Shown: positions 9,426 through 20,453, numbered from the stretch's first letter. The stretch is DNA of 64,000 nucleotides from an uncultured Pseudomonadales bacterium (GCA_947487765.1 CANKXO010000005.1:186001-250000); one strand, 5' to 3'. Program-made: numbers and translations. The notes: generated by a model not told the origin, from the letters alone.

Positions 9426-10226
9426 ATGGTGAGCAGCAATTGGCGCTCTATAGTTCCGTTAACGTATCTGTTTGTATTGATCATGCTTACTGGGTGCGTG
9501 CAAACAACGTACCCCAAGGCTCGAGTGGCCAATAAGCAGAAGTCTCTAGAAAGTTATATTACCCTAGGAATGGCCTATTTGCAGCGAAATGACCGCGATT
9601 CAGCTCGGCGTAATTTTGAAAAAGCACTTGATATTAATAGTAATTCTCATCAGGCCCATAATGGTATGGGATTGTTATATCAGCTGACTGGTGAAGTCGG
9701 TTTAGCTGAAAAATCTTTCAAGTATTCCCTTAGGCAAAAAAGTAGTTTTACTGAGGCTCGAGTTAATTATGGCGCTTTTTTATATCAACAGAAACGCTAT
9801 GAGGAGGCTTATGAAAGCTTCGAGCGTAGCTCTAAAGACCTTACTTATGATAGGCGTGCTTTAGTTTTGGCATATGTTGGTCAGACAGCGTTAAAGTTGG
9901 GGGATCGTTCCAGAGCTAAATCTGCCTTTGAGCATTCATTGAATGTTGATAACACTTTATCACTGGCTATGATAGAGTTGGCGCTACTTAATTTTGACGA
10001 TCAGGATTATGCTTCGTCTAAGAGGCTCCTTGATCAATATACGTCTATAGCAAGACCATCGCCTAAAAGTCTCTGGCTAGGTATTCGCATAGAACGTATT
10101 TTTGGAAATAAAGATAAAGAAGCAAGTTATGCATTAGCGTTGAAGAATTTACATCCTTACTCTAAAGAATATTTGGAGTACAAGAAACTACTAGGCCAGC
10201 GAGTTCTAGAGAATGGGCAAAAATAA
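9426..10226 (+). CDS. pilW: Type IV pilus biogenesis/stability lipoprotein PilW (PilF)
   Basis: TPR-rich outer-membrane lipoprotein (pilotin) needed for assembly of the PilQ secretin and pilus stability. A lipoprotein signal ends in the lipobox LTGC about 20 residues in, followed by several TPR units. The first possible ATG is 9414, but the only ribosome site (GAGAGAGG, 9416-9423) lies after it, so translation more likely begins at ATG 9426 or GTG 9429. It overlaps the start of rodZ by 14 bp, in the conserved rlmN-pilW-rodZ-ispG order. Confidence 0.93.
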   Translation: MVSSNWRSIVPLTYLFVLIMLTGCVQTTYPKARVANKQKSLESYITLGMAYLQRNDRDSARRNFEKALDINSNSHQAHNGMGLLYQLTGEVGLAEKSFKYSLRQKSSFTEARVNYGAFLYQQKRYEEAYESFERSSKDLTYDRRALVLAYVGQTALKLGDRSRAKSAFEHSLNVDNTLSLAMIELALLNFDDQDYASSKRLLDQYTSIARPSPKSLWLGIRIERIFGNKDKEASYALALKNLHPYSKEYLEYKKLLGQRVLENGQK

Positions 10227-11274
10227 TAATAAAAATGCACATCAGGAAAATATTGAACAAGGACAAATGCCTCCGGGCAAGCTGCTAGCGTCAGAGCGAA
10301 AGAAGCAAGGTGTTGATGAAGAGCAGGCAGCTGATGCGCTGAAAATTACCGTCTCTCGCCTTAAATCTATCGAATGTGATGATTTTAGGGGCTTTCCTTC
10401 GGATACTTATATTCGTGGTTATCTTCGTAATTACTGCCGTTTCCTTAATATTGATGAAACTGCAATTTTAGACTCATATACAGCTATTAACCCTCCTGCC
10501 GATCCATTTGCTCAAGAAGGTCATGAGCATAGTCATTCTACTCATAACCCAAATAAGCATAAGTCATGGTGGGTAGTTTATGCTGTATTAGTGCTTCTCT
10601 TTTTGTTATGGGCTTTATCGTACTGGCTGCTTGGTAGCTCTAAAGATACTGTGCTTATTCCGGCGCAGGATGATGTGCCAGAGAAGGTTGTCGGTGCGTT
10701 TGAAACCAAAAACAATAGTGGTGAAGAGTCTAAGCCTGTAAGTCCTATGTTTGCTAATACTAAGCTGGATGATAGCGTTGAAGAAGGGCAAGCTTCATCA
10801 TCACTTGAAAATGTCGAATTGCTTGAGAACACGATAGAGCAAGTTCCTGAGCAGGCACCAGAAAAAGAAGATCTGTTGCAAGAAGAAATCTCTGATGAGC
10901 AGCCGGTAATTGTTGAACAGCCCATTATTGTCAGTAAGGTCACTGCGGCTGATCTGGTAAAAACAATGAAGCTTGAGGAAGAGCGGTTAGAGCCAGAAGT
11001 GCCAGAAGCTGGTGCGACTACTTTGGTTGTAGAAGGAGATACATTGAGTTTTAACTTTGATAACCCCTGCTGGGTTAAAGTAACTGATTCAACCGGTAAG
11101 GTGGTATTTGCTGGTTTGCAGCAAGCGGGCAGTCAATTAGCGGTTAATGGACAAGCGCCATTTCGAGTGGTTGTGGGTAATGTTGAAGGCACTTCTTTGG
11201 TGTACAATGGCGAGCCTGTGCAGTTGAATGCTCGTAGTGATGGTAAAGCATTGCGTTTACAGGTGGGTGGTTAG
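10213..11274 (+). CDS. rodZ: Cell-shape protein RodZ
   Basis: Bitopic inner-membrane protein linking MreB filaments to the elongasome. It has an N-terminal Cro/CI-type HTH domain (residues about 20-90), a single membrane segment (WWVVYAVLVLLFLLWALSYW, around residue 120), a long acidic periplasmic linker rich in E, P and Q, and a C-terminal DUF4115 beta domain (SFNFDNPCWVKVTDSTGK). Its length of 353 is close to that of E. coli RodZ. It overlaps pilW and is 65 bp from ispG. Confidence 0.95.
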   Translation: MGKNNNKNAHQENIEQGQMPPGKLLASERKKQGVDEEQAADALKITVSRLKSIECDDFRGFPSDTYIRGYLRNYCRFLNIDETAILDSYTAINPPADPFAQEGHEHSHSTHNPNKHKSWWVVYAVLVLLFLLWALSYWLLGSSKDTVLIPAQDDVPEKVVGAFETKNNSGEESKPVSPMFANTKLDDSVEEGQASSSLENVELLENTIEQVPEQAPEKEDLLQEEISDEQPVIVEQPIIVSKVTAADLVKTMKLEEERLEPEVPEAGATTLVVEGDTLSFNFDNPCWVKVTDSTGKVVFAGLQQAGSQLAVNGQAPFRVVVGNVEGTSLVYNGEPVQLNARSDGKALRLQVGG

Positions 11275-11339
11275 CTACTTTTTCTGCTTCTACAGCATTT
11301 CATTGTTTTATATCTTTTTCTTTGTCTTAGGTAATTATC

Positions 11340-12452
11340 ATGCATTTTGAATCTCCCATTAAGCGTCGAAAGTCGCGACAAATCATGGTGGGTGACGTGC
11401 CTGTGGGTGGTGATGCTCCCATTAGCGTGCAGAGCATGACGAATACTGAAACGACAGATATTGAAGCGACAGTTCAGCAAATACAGCAAATTCAACAAGC
11501 TGGTGCTGATATCGTGCGTGTCTCCGTGCCTTCTATTGAAGCGGCTGATGCTTTCGGGCAAATACGCCAGCAGGTTGATATTCCCCTTGTAGCTGATATC
11601 CATTTTGATTACCGCATAGCGTTAAAAGTAGCAGATTTAGGTGTTGATTGTTTGCGAATTAACCCAGGTAATATAGGACGAGAAAAACGTATCCGGGCTG
11701 TTGTCGATAAAGCCAGAGACTTGAATATACCTATCCGAATTGGTGTCAATGCAGGCTCACTCGAAAAAGACTTGCAGAAAAAATATGGGGAGCCAACACC
11801 GGAAGCTCTTGTAGAATCAGCAATGCGTCATGTTGATATCCTTGATCAGTTAGACTTTCAGAATTTTAAAGTCAGTGTTAAAGCATCTGATGTATTTATG
11901 GCTGTTGCTGCTTACCGTCAATTAGCTAAGGAAATAGAGCAACCTCTTCATCTCGGTATTACTGAGGCTGGAGGTTTCCGTTCAGGCACCGTTAAATCTG
12001 CAGTGGGTTTAGGTGCCTTATTGATGGATGGTATCGGCGATACTGTAAGGATTTCTCTTGCTGCAGACCCTGTACAGGAAGTAAAGGTTGGCTGGGATCT
12101 TTTGAAGAGCCTGAAGCTGCGTAGTAAAGGCATTAACTTTATTGCCTGTCCGAGCTGCTCTCGTCAGAATTTTGATGTTATTGCTACGATGAATTCGCTA
12201 GAAACGCGGTTAGAAGATATCAATGTGCCTATGGATGTTGCTGTGATCGGCTGTGTCGTCAATGGTCCTGGTGAAGCAAAAGAAGCGGATCTTGGTTTAG
12301 CTGGCGGCACGCCGAATAATTTGGTTTATATTGATGGGCAGCCAGCGACTAAGCTAAGTAAAGATGGCTTGGTTGATGAGCTTGAGAATCTTATACGACA
12401 AAAAGCTGATGCTAAGGCTAAAATGATGGAAGATGTGATCGCTAAAGCATAA
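11340..12452 (+). CDS. ispG: 4-hydroxy-3-methylbut-2-enyl diphosphate synthase IspG (GcpE)
   Basis: [4Fe-4S] enzyme of the MEP isoprenoid pathway that reductively opens MEcPP to HMBPP. It has 370 residues with a TIM-barrel N-terminal half, and the C-terminal cluster motif [11 protein letters not shown] (cysteines near 267 and 270) with the third cysteine in GCVVNGPGE near 303. An Fe-S enzyme about 6 kb from the isc operon fits the conserved gene order. Confidence 0.98.
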   Translation: MHFESPIKRRKSRQIMVGDVPVGGDAPISVQSMTNTETTDIEATVQQIQQIQQAGADIVRVSVPSIEAADAFGQIRQQVDIPLVADIHFDYRIALKVADLGVDCLRINPGNIGREKRIRAVVDKARDLNIPIRIGVNAGSLEKDLQKKYGEPTPEALVESAMRHVDILDQLDFQNFKVSVKASDVFMAVAAYRQLAKEIEQPLHLGITEAGGFRSGTVKSAVGLGALLMDGIGDTVRISLAADPVQEVKVGWDLLKSLKLRSKGINFIACPSCSRQNFDVIATMNSLETRLEDINVPMDVAVIGCVVNGPGEAKEADLGLAGGTPNNLVYIDGQPATKLSKDGLVDELENLIRQKADAKAKMMEDVIAKA

Positions 12453-12500
12453 AACTGATCTGAAAGGCACGCACGTATTTAGTCATTGCCCACTTTCCCA

Positions 12501-12506
12501 TATAAT
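12501..12506 (+). promoter_or_regulatory. Candidate -10 box upstream of hisS
   Basis: A perfect TATAAT in the ispG-hisS gap. The -35 region at suitable spacing (TTTAGT near 12478) is poor, so this is a weak call. It would place the transcript start about 65 nt before the proposed hisS start. Confidence 0.3.
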
Positions 12507-12577
12507 GCCCCACCTTTATCATTGCGAAATTGATATTTTGCGATGTTTTCAATACTCATGAGACTGGTATTTACCCT

Positions 12578-13876
12578 TTGAGCAAGATCCAAGCAATTCG
12601 TGGCATGAATGACCTTCTGCCTGACAACTCTTCTTTGTGGCAATATTTGGAAAGCACTGTTGCTCAATGCTTACAATCTTATGGATATCGTGAGATTCGT
12701 TTTCCGTTGCTTGAAAAAACGGAGCTATTTAAGCGCTCTATTGGTGAAGTAACCGATATCGTTGAAAAAGAGATGTATACCTTTGATGATCGTAATGGGG
12801 AAAGTTTGACCTTGCGTCCAGAAGGTACTGCCTCCTGTGTACGTGCCTGCGAAGAGCATGGCTTGCTTTACAATCAAACCCAACGCTTGTGGTATAGCGG
12901 CCCGATGTTCCGCTATGAGCGTCCTCAGAAAGGTCGGTTGCGTCAGTTCCATCAAATTGGTGTTGAGGCTTTTGGGATGCAAGGACCTGACATCGATGCC
13001 GAATTATTACTAATGACGGCTCGATTATGGAAAGCGTTGGGTATTTCTGATGCAGTGACCTTGGAGATTAACTCTCTAGGTACAGCAGAATCACGTGCGA
13101 TTTATAAAGAAGCGTTGGTCACATTTTTATCTGGCGTTAAAGATCAATTAGATGAAGACAGTCAGCGTCGTTTAAGTACCAACCCATTACGTATTCTTGA
13201 TAGTAAAAATCCGAATACACAGTCATTATTGATAGATGCTCCTAAGCTAGAAGAATATTTAGATGAAGATTCTCACCAGCACTTTGAATCTTTAAGAGCA
13301 ATTTTGGATTGTGCTGGTGTTGCTTACCACATTAATACTCGGTTAGTGCGAGGTTTGGACTACTACGGTTATACAGTTTTCGAATGGGTAACAGATAAAT
13401 TGGGTGCCCAAGGAACAGTATGTGCAGGCGGCCGTTATAATGGTTTGGTGGAACAACTTGGTGGTAAACCTACACCCGGTGTCGGTTTTGCTATGGGGGT
13501 GGAAAGGCTAATCCTTTTACTGCAAACTTTGGATAAAGTGCCGGCTTCTGTTCATCAGTCTCCGGATATCTATATACTTGCCGTTTCCGGAAAAGCAAGT
13601 GCAGATAATACCAAAAGTGTTGAAGCATATGCGCTTTCTATTGCTGAGAAGTTACGTGAACGTTGCCCTCAATTGCGTTGTCATAGCCATTGCGGCGGGG
13701 GCAGCTTCAAATCACAAATGAAAAAAGCCGATAAAAGTGGTGCTGGGATTGCTTTGGTGATCGGTGAAGATGAAGCGATAAGCGAAAAATTAACCATTAA
13801 ATATTTGCGTAGCGATCAACCACAGCAAACACTGCCTACCGCAGCAGCGCTTGATCAGCTGGTAAATGTAAAATAG
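12578..13876 (+). CDS. hisS: Histidine-tRNA ligase
   Basis: Class II aminoacyl-tRNA synthetase that charges tRNA-His. From the TTG at 12578 the protein is 432 residues and begins [11 protein letters not shown], matching the family's N-terminus; there is no in-frame ATG. Motif 2 ([12 protein letters not shown]...[18 protein letters not shown]) and the histidine-specific motif [15 protein letters not shown] are intact, and the C-terminal anticodon-binding domain is complete. An upstream in-frame TTG at 12530 adds 16 residues unlike any family start. Ribosome-site support is weak for either choice. Confidence 0.95.
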   Translation: MSKIQAIRGMNDLLPDNSSLWQYLESTVAQCLQSYGYREIRFPLLEKTELFKRSIGEVTDIVEKEMYTFDDRNGESLTLRPEGTASCVRACEEHGLLYNQTQRLWYSGPMFRYERPQKGRLRQFHQIGVEAFGMQGPDIDAELLLMTARLWKALGISDAVTLEINSLGTAESRAIYKEALVTFLSGVKDQLDEDSQRRLSTNPLRILDSKNPNTQSLLIDAPKLEEYLDEDSHQHFESLRAILDCAGVAYHINTRLVRGLDYYGYTVFEWVTDKLGAQGTVCAGGRYNGLVEQLGGKPTPGVGFAMGVERLILLLQTLDKVPASVHQSPDIYILAVSGKASADNTKSVEAYALSIAEKLRERCPQLRCHSHCGGGSFKSQMKKADKSGAGIALVIGEDEAISEKLTIKYLRSDQPQQTLPTAAALDQLVNVK

Positions 13877-13923
13877 ATAACGTCATTTTAATAATATAGT
13901 AGAACAGAAACGGGAGTAATAGA

Positions 13924-14616
13924 GTGGCAGATCATTTAACGGACGAAGAACAATTACAGGTTTTAAAAAACTGGTGGAAAGAAAACGGCCGTTTTTTAGT
14001 CATGACTGTTGCTGTTCTTCTTATTGGCTATTTTGGTTGGCAGTGGTGGAATAAATATCAGCAGGATTATGCTGAAAAAGCGTCTTCGCTCTACATAGAG
14101 TTAGTTGATGCAGTGACCATTGGTGAAGGCCAGGACTTGAGTGATGAAAAATTAAAAACGGCTCAATTCTTAATTGATCAATTACAAAATGATTACAGTA
14201 AAACACTCTATGCAGCTAATGCCTCTCTATTAGCGGCCAAGTTAGCCGTTGATAAAGATGATCTTTCTAAAGCAGAGCAGGAATTGAAGAAGGCTTTGGA
14301 GCAGGGAGATGAAGAAATCAAAACCATCGCGGCCTTAAGGTTGGCTCGTGTATATCTTGCTCAAGAAAAATATGACGAAGCACTGCAGTCAGCCTCCTAC
14401 GATAAAGAGGATACGTTTACCGGCCTATATGCAGCTCTTCGGGGTGATATCTTAGTAGCAAAGGGTGATACAGTTGCTGCTGCAACGGCTTATCGTCAAG
14501 CCTTAGGCGCTTTGGATATTGGTAACAACATTCAGCGTCGTTTATTAGAAATTAAATTGTCCGATTTACCAAACGAAAATGTCGCCGAAGGGGAAACCAG
14601 CGGAGATAAACCCTAA
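13924..14616 (+). CDS. yfgM: Ancillary SecYEG translocon subunit YfgM
   Basis: Inner-membrane protein with a short cytoplasmic N-terminus (LTDEEQLQVLKNWWKENGR), one membrane segment (residues about 23-43) and a periplasmic TPR-like domain. In E. coli it works with PpiD at the Sec translocon and affects the Rcs response. It has 230 residues, a GTG start with a GGGAG ribosome site, and a 1-bp overlap with bamB (TAATG), so the two are translationally coupled. Confidence 0.92.
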   Translation: MADHLTDEEQLQVLKNWWKENGRFLVMTVAVLLIGYFGWQWWNKYQQDYAEKASSLYIELVDAVTIGEGQDLSDEKLKTAQFLIDQLQNDYSKTLYAANASLLAAKLAVDKDDLSKAEQELKKALEQGDEEIKTIAALRLARVYLAQEKYDEALQSASYDKEDTFTGLYAALRGDILVAKGDTVAAATAYRQALGALDIGNNIQRRLLEIKLSDLPNENVAEGETSGDKP

Positions 14617-15791
14617 TGCAAATTTTCCGATTGCCAATACCACGCTTACTCTTAGTTCTATTACTGGTTATTGTCACTAGTGGTTGTTCGTGGTTTGGTG
14701 GTAAGAAGGAAAAGCGTCCTAATGACTTAACTTCATTAGTTCAGCGAGTGGATGTCCAGTCGCGTTGGAAGACCTCCGTTGGTTCAGGTTTAAGTAAACT
14801 GTACCGTGTCATGGCTCCAGTCATTGATCAAAACACGGTGTATGCGAATGACTACAAAGGCCGTGTGTATGCTTTTGACCGAGAAACAGGCAAAAGAAAA
14901 TGGCGCCAATCGACTAAGTTGGATTTAGCCGCAGGGGTTGGTCTCGGTGGTGACCTAGTTCTGTTGGGGTCGCTAAACGGTGATGTTGTTGCTTTGGACC
15001 GGGAAACGGGCGAAGAGCAATGGAGAGCAAATATCACCAGTGAAATTCTTGCCCCACCACAAAATAATGGTTCAGTAGTCGTGGTTCAAACGAATGATGG
15101 TAAGTTGTTGGGTTTGGATGCCAAAACAGGTGAAACCTTATGGAGTTATGCTTCACAGTTACCTATCTTGACATTACGCGGTACTGCTACTCCCCAAGTA
15201 TTGGGGCCGAATGTTATAACCGGTTTTGCCAATGGAAAGTTACTAGCATTATCTGCAGTTGATGGTACTCCTTATTGGGAGCGGCGGATTGCAAGTCCTC
15301 AAGGCCGCTCTGATATAGAGAGAGTGGTTGATATTGATGGCACTCCCATCATTAGTGGCCAGACAATTTATGCAACCAGCTACAATGGTACTTTGAGTGC
15401 ATTAAATCCCCGTGGTGATATTCTCTGGTCTCAATCATCTTCCAGTTACAGTAGCCCTGTAGTTATCGGTAACCGTGTATTTGTTACAACGGCTGAAGGT
15501 TGGGTGAAAGCGTTTGCCGCTCAAACCGGTGTACAGCTTTGGGAAAGTAAAATACTCTCAGGCCGTAAACTCGCTGCGCCACAAAACTTGGCGGGCTTTA
15601 TGGTGACTGCAGATTATGAAGGTTATGTGCATGTATTTGACACTGAGTCTGGTGGGATATTGGACCGCTTTCGCATTGACAAAAAAGGCGTGCGTTCGCC
15701 TATGGTGTCCGATGGCACCTATCTTTATGCTTTAGGCAATGATGGTACTTTAAAGTCAATTGCTGTCTATTTGTTTAAACCTTCTTCCTAA
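14616..15791 (+). CDS. bamB: Outer-membrane assembly lipoprotein BamB
   Basis: Lipoprotein of the BAM complex, an eight-bladed PQQ-like beta-propeller that assists BamA in folding outer-membrane proteins. It has 391 residues with a signal peptide ending in the lipobox TSGC near residue 24, then repeated blade motifs ([50 protein letters not shown]). It sits in the conserved yfgM-bamB-der order. Confidence 0.97.
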   Translation: MQIFRLPIPRLLLVLLLVIVTSGCSWFGGKKEKRPNDLTSLVQRVDVQSRWKTSVGSGLSKLYRVMAPVIDQNTVYANDYKGRVYAFDRETGKRKWRQSTKLDLAAGVGLGGDLVLLGSLNGDVVALDRETGEEQWRANITSEILAPPQNNGSVVVVQTNDGKLLGLDAKTGETLWSYASQLPILTLRGTATPQVLGPNVITGFANGKLLALSAVDGTPYWERRIASPQGRSDIERVVDIDGTPIISGQTIYATSYNGTLSALNPRGDILWSQSSSSYSSPVVIGNRVFVTTAEGWVKAFAAQTGVQLWESKILSGRKLAAPQNLAGFMVTADYEGYVHVFDTESGGILDRFRIDKKGVRSPMVSDGTYLYALGNDGTLKSIAVYLFKPSS

Positions 15792-15808
15792 CACAACAGG
15801 CTGTACCC

Positions 15809-17230
15809 ATGTTACCTGTCATTGCCCTCGTTGGGCGCCCTAATGTGGGTAAATCCACTCTCTTTAATCGCCTTACTCGCAGTCGAGATGCTCTGGTTGC
15901 CAACTATGCAGGACTAACTCGAGATCGTAAATACGGTGAAGTTGAGTTCAATGACGCAAAGATGATTTGCATAGACACCGGTGGTTTGACGGGTGGCGAA
16001 GAGGGCATTGACGGCGCGATGGCTGAGCAGTCGATACTTGCTATTGATGAAGCCGATGTTGTTTTGTTTATTGTTGATTGTCGCGCAGGCCTCACTGCAG
16101 CTGATACCCATATTGCGAATCACTTGAGAACCTCAGGTAAAAAAATTGTATTAGTTGCCAATAAAATTGATGGCAATGATCACGATATTGCGACGGCACC
16201 TTTTTACGAAATGGGCTTTGACAATATTCACCCGATTACTGCGACTCATGGGCGGGGTGTGCGTGCTTTAATGGAAGCTGTTCTTGATGTTTTGCCTGAG
16301 CAGGAAGAGTCAGAAGCCGATGATGTAGATTCCGATGACAAAGGTATAAAGATCGCGGTTGTTGGAAGGCCTAATGTAGGTAAGTCCACGTTGGTTAATC
16401 GAATGTTGGGTGAGGACCGTGTAGTCGTTTATGATATGCCAGGGACTACGAGGGACAGTATTTATATTCATTACCAACGTTTCGATAAGCCCTATACTTT
16501 AATTGATACAGCGGGTATTCGTCGCCGTAAAAAAGTGAAAGAAACGGTAGAAAAATTTTCTATTATTAAAACCCTGCAAGCTATTGATGATGCCAATGTT
16601 GTTATTTTGATGATCGATGCTCGCGAAGGTTTGGTTGATCAAGATCTCCATCTTATGGGGCATGTGATTGATGCGGGGCGGGCCTTAGTTGTTGCTTTAA
16701 ATAAGTGGGATGGCCTTGAGCAAGAGATCAAAGAATATATAAAAAATGAATTGCAGCGCCGGTTAAGATTTGTTGATTTTGCGGATATTCATTTTATTTC
16801 GGCATTGCATGGAACTGGTGTTGGCCATTTGTATGAGTCTGTTGAGCAGGGATACAAATCAGCAACGGATCGCTTTTCCAGTAATTACCTCACTAAAGTA
16901 TTGCAAATGGCGGTATCTGAACATCAGCCGCCAATGATTCGTGGTCATCGAATTAAACTGCGTTACGCCCACCCAGGTGGCCATAACCCTCCAATCATTG
17001 TTATTCATGGTAATCAAACGAAAGAGATCCCAGGTCACTATGTGCGTTATCTGGAAAAAACATTTCGTCGTGCTCTAGAGCTACATGGCACACCAGTGCG
17101 TTTGCAGTTTAAATCGTCGGATAACCCTTATGCTGGTAAAACGCCAGGTACCCGCCAACAGGCGAGGCAACGTCGATTAGCAGCAAACACACCTAAACGC
17201 TCCCGCAATAAAAAACGAAACGATAAATAG
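15809..17230 (+). CDS. der: Ribosome-assembly GTPase Der (EngA)
   Basis: Double-GTPase needed for 50S subunit maturation. Two G domains each carry the P-loop GRPNVGKS (starts of both halves), with DTGG/DTAG G3 motifs and NKID/NKWD G4 motifs, followed by the KH-like C-terminal domain and a basic tail ([22 protein letters not shown]). The 473-residue length is typical. It is the last gene of the conserved housekeeping run before the accessory block. Confidence 0.98.
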   Translation: MLPVIALVGRPNVGKSTLFNRLTRSRDALVANYAGLTRDRKYGEVEFNDAKMICIDTGGLTGGEEGIDGAMAEQSILAIDEADVVLFIVDCRAGLTAADTHIANHLRTSGKKIVLVANKIDGNDHDIATAPFYEMGFDNIHPITATHGRGVRALMEAVLDVLPEQEESEADDVDSDDKGIKIAVVGRPNVGKSTLVNRMLGEDRVVVYDMPGTTRDSIYIHYQRFDKPYTLIDTAGIRRRKKVKETVEKFSIIKTLQAIDDANVVILMIDAREGLVDQDLHLMGHVIDAGRALVVALNKWDGLEQEIKEYIKNELQRRLRFVDFADIHFISALHGTGVGHLYESVEQGYKSATDRFSSNYLTKVLQMAVSEHQPPMIRGHRIKLRYAHPGGHNPPIIVIHGNQTKEIPGHYVRYLEKTFRRALELHGTPVRLQFKSSDNPYAGKTPGTRQQARQRRLAANTPKRSRNKKRNDK

Positions 17231-17274
17231 CAAAAATTGTCATATAAATCTCAGAATAAAGTCCGAGTATTTGA

Positions 17275-17886
17275 ATGGCAGCAGTAAACTATGTAATTAA
17301 TTCCCGATACCTGCTGTGGTTCTTGCTGGCCTTTCCATCAATTCCTTTTCTTATCGATTTTATTACAGAAGATAAATACTATAGCGAAATGATGTATGAG
17401 ACTGGTGTTCTGTCGACGCAGTTACTGGTGTTTACTCTCTCTATTACACCAATGACGCATGTGTTAAAAAGGTGGTCTTTTGGAAAACATCTGAGGAAGT
17501 GGTTGTTGCAGCGTCGGCGTTATTTTGGTGTTGCCAGTTTTGCATATGCTTTTATTCACTTAGTATTATATATTCGTGAAACTGAAGAGTTTATTGAAAT
17601 CTATGAAGAAGCATTATCTATTACCTTAGGCTTTGGCTGGATTGCATTTCTAATTTTTATTCCCCTCGCTGTTACGTCAAATAACTATTTTATGAAGCTA
17701 ATGGGAAAACAGTGGAAGCAATTGCAACGCCTTGCTTACTTTGCTGCTATTGCCACTTTTGTTCATTGGATTACTCTGGGTATCTTTCTAGCACTCTGTT
17801 ACCAATGGATAGCACTACTAGTTGTTGCTAAAGTTGTTCACTTTGGTTTTTATCTGTCGCGCCGTCAGCGATCGTTAGCTTATTAA
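17275..17886 (+). CDS. Ferric-reductase-like (MsrQ/YedZ-type) haem membrane protein
   Basis: A 203-residue integral membrane protein with about six hydrophobic segments. Histidines sit where haem-binding ones are found in the ferric reductase-like transmembrane domain (AYAFIHLVLY and FVHWITLG), and the RRRYFGVASFAYAFIH segment resembles MsrQ. MsrQ normally passes electrons to the periplasmic methionine-sulfoxide reductase MsrP, but no msrP is next to this gene. It lies 44 bp after der on the same strand. The fold assignment is fair; the exact role is inferred. Confidence 0.65.
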   Translation: MAAVNYVINSRYLLWFLLAFPSIPFLIDFITEDKYYSEMMYETGVLSTQLLVFTLSITPMTHVLKRWSFGKHLRKWLLQRRRYFGVASFAYAFIHLVLYIRETEEFIEIYEEALSITLGFGWIAFLIFIPLAVTSNNYFMKLMGKQWKQLQRLAYFAAIATFVHWITLGIFLALCYQWIALLVVAKVVHFGFYLSRRQRSLAY

Positions 17887-17936
17887 ACTGTATTGGCCAT
17901 GTTGCTGGTTATTTTTATAATCGGTATTGCTTAATG

Positions 17937-20453
17937 TTATGTTGGAAGGAATACTCCTTTCCCCCATCCTGAAGCAGCGATGTTACGTTCTATCATAGAA
18001 TCAATTTCTATTTCATCATAACCTAGCTCATTTAAAATTTTTCGTGTTGAATAACCAAAACGTTCTGTTGGTTTCACTGCTTTAATGGTTGCTTCTGTTG
18101 GGCGAATAGCATAATGATCAACCTGGGTGACACGGTAGCCACTTGGATGTTCGGGATAAATTGAGAATGCATAGCTTCCTTTGTCTATACCAACGCTGTT
18201 ATCTGCAATTCTGCTGTTTTCAGCACGAATAGTTTCAATCGATTGAGGTTCGGCGATGGCAATGTCCAGTTCTCGTAATGAATGAAGCCAATCACTTGTC
18301 TTAAGTGTTTTAAATTTTTCTGATAAAAAGTGCTTTATATTGCCTGTAGATTTAATATTTCTAAATGGTTCTATTCGCTCTAATTTTTCCAGTTCGCTAT
18401 TATCGGAATCAATGAATAACCAACCATCCTTGGTTTGATAAAAATGAGATAAAGGGTGGTTGCCTAATGCTTCTCGCCCAGAGGCTTCATCGAAAGGTGG
18501 TCGCCCTTTGTAATCAAAGGCAAAGGAAATTTGAGCGAGATTGGTTACGGCTGAAAGTGATGTTCTACTTCTTGATGTTTTGCCTGTTTTGTATTGATGG
18601 TAGAGCGCAACCCCAATGCTCAGGCCTGCGGCAAAGCCACAGTTAACATCCAGTGTGCCAAGATGTGCATGTTCCTCAGGGGTATTGGGGCCACCAAAGC
18701 GACTCATAATGCCACTGTGTGCCTGAATGATATCATCGTAGCCAATATAATTAGTTTTGGAGCCTTGTCGGGGACCGCCAAGACAGTCGAGCCGACAAAA
18801 TAAAATATTTGGGTTAATGGCTTTTAAGCTTTCATTATCCAAACCTAGAGGCTGAATCTGGCGTTCAGGGGCGTTGATAATGACCAAGTCAACCGAACGA
18901 ACTAAACGATTAAAGACATCGCGTCCTTCATCGGTAGTAATGTCGACAAGGGCTTTGTTTTTTCCCATATCTGTTTGAAAGCTGAAGAGTATGCCAATCA
19001 GTGGATCATATAAGGGTGTTACAGGATCGAGTTTGATAATCTCTGCACCGAAGCGACCTAAAAAAGCCGCAGAGTGTGGCCCCGCTATAACATTAGTAAG
19101 GTCAAGGACCCGTAAGCCGTCCAACCAGCCTTTTCCTGTTGCAGGAAGTATCTCGTCACCTGTTGGGCGAGTAGAATTTTCAGTCTTAGAGATATTATTT
19201 AATTCTTGCAGTGCCTCTTCGTAGCTGACTTTTTTTCGTGGAGAAGGTGTCAGCATAAGCTCAGCTGATTCTTCCAGCCATGCAATGGGGCCTGGTTGTT
19301 TCATTAAACCATATTCTGGGTCATTCACTTCAACGATTAGTCCCGCTGCATTAGTATGTTCATGGTTAACCCATTCTTGGGTGGTTCGATGAGGTGCACC
19401 AGGAATCATTTTTTCACCAAAAATAGTTCCCCATTCTGTCGATGTCTTTGTCAAAAATGCTTTTTTCATTTTTGCAGAAATAATATCTGCCCACTTTCGC
19501 GGAAGAGGGTAAACACCAATAGATGTTTCGTTTTCCCATTCTGCAATAGGCAAATGCAAATCTTTTACATCAGGTAGCCCTTCTATAATTAATTCTTCAT
19601 AGATTCCCAAAGTTTGTAAGCAACGCTTGGCATGGTTGCGATGAGAAGGGCAGACGCAATAAAACATACGGCCATCGGCACAAGTGTAGCTACGATAAAA
19701 AGGATCGAGGTATTCTTGTAGCTCGTCGTAGCTCAAATTCATTGGTTTGTTTGAGGCTTTTCGTTTTTCAATTTCTTCTTCTCTCATTGTTTTGTAGCGC
19801 TCAGGCAAGCCTTCTATAACATAAGAGTTGTAAGATAATCCTTCCATTAATGCGGCGGTTATCGGTACTTCGATACAGTCCCCTCGCCCTGTTTTTTCTC
19901 TTTCCAGCAATGCAAAAATAACAGAGCTGGCTGCCAGTGTTGTTGCATAAGAAGAGCCAAGAGGTAAAGGGGAAAAGCTGGGGTTTAGTCCCATTAATAC
20001 TCGGTTGAAACCCATGTCGGTATAAGCACCAGACGTGGCAGCAACGATTGCTTCGGTTGCTTTCCAGTCTCGGCGAAGTTGATCATTACTGGCAAAGCCC
20101 GGCATCGAGAGTGTAATTAAGTCAGGACGCATTGTTCGTAACTGTTGGAAATCAATGCCAAGGTGTTTCATAATACCTGGGCGGAAACTTTCAATCACAA
20201 TATCACTTTTTTCAATTAACGCATTGGCTTGCTGTAACCCTTTATCTGTTTTTAAATCTATCTTTAAGCAACTCTTATTACGATTAAGAATAGCATTAGC
20301 AGGGTGTTGCCATTGTGGGCCTGAAGGCGGGTCGATATGAATAACAGTAGCGCCTAGGTCGGCTAAAATCATTGCAACTGCAGGTCCAGCTATTTGCTGA
20401 CCAAAATCTGCTACGCATACACCTGCCAAAGGTAATGGATTGTTATTTGTCAT
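17937..20453 (-). CDS. dddD: DMSP CoA-transferase/lyase DddD
   Basis: Converts dimethylsulfoniopropionate (DMSP) to dimethyl sulfide and 3-hydroxypropionyl-CoA/3-hydroxypropionate, using acetyl-CoA as CoA donor. The 838-residue protein is two fused class III (CaiB/BaiF) CoA-transferase domains, about 8-410 and 445-838. The second domain carries HLGTLDVNCG with Asp at 602; the catalytic Asp of Marinomonas DddD is, as I recall, also D602. The first domain has Ser at the equivalent place (S167), matching the known one-active-site design. Ordinary CaiB-type enzymes are about half this length. It is divergent from dddB-dddC-dddR, an arrangement like that of Marinomonas. Confidence 0.93.
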   Translation of the reverse strand: MTNNNPLPLAGVCVADFGQQIAGPAVAMILADLGATVIHIDPPSGPQWQHPANAILNRNKSCLKIDLKTDKGLQQANALIEKSDIVIESFRPGIMKHLGIDFQQLRTMRPDLITLSMPGFASNDQLRRDWKATEAIVAATSGAYTDMGFNRVLMGLNPSFSPLPLGSSYATTLAASSVIFALLEREKTGRGDCIEVPITAALMEGLSYNSYVIEGLPERYKTMREEEIEKRKASNKPMNLSYDELQEYLDPFYRSYTCADGRMFYCVCPSHRNHAKRCLQTLGIYEELIIEGLPDVKDLHLPIAEWENETSIGVYPLPRKWADIISAKMKKAFLTKTSTEWGTIFGEKMIPGAPHRTTQEWVNHEHTNAAGLIVEVNDPEYGLMKQPGPIAWLEESAELMLTPSPRKKVSYEEALQELNNISKTENSTRPTGDEILPATGKGWLDGLRVLDLTNVIAGPHSAAFLGRFGAEIIKLDPVTPLYDPLIGILFSFQTDMGKNKALVDITTDEGRDVFNRLVRSVDLVIINAPERQIQPLGLDNESLKAINPNILFCRLDCLGGPRQGSKTNYIGYDDIIQAHSGIMSRFGGPNTPEEHAHLGTLDVNCGFAAGLSIGVALYHQYKTGKTSRSRTSLSAVTNLAQISFAFDYKGRPPFDEASGREALGNHPLSHFYQTKDGWLFIDSDNSELEKLERIEPFRNIKSTGNIKHFLSEKFKTLKTSDWLHSLRELDIAIAEPQSIETIRAENSRIADNSVGIDKGSYAFSIYPEHPSGYRVTQVDHYAIRPTEATIKAVKPTERFGYSTRKILNELGYDEIEIDSMIERNIAASGWGKGVFLPT

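Noticed and set aside
17937-20453. Annotation as carnitine/formyl CoA-transferase
   Set aside because: Those enzymes are single-domain and about half as long; the double-domain length, Asp602 and divergent dddBCR neighbours fit DddD better.
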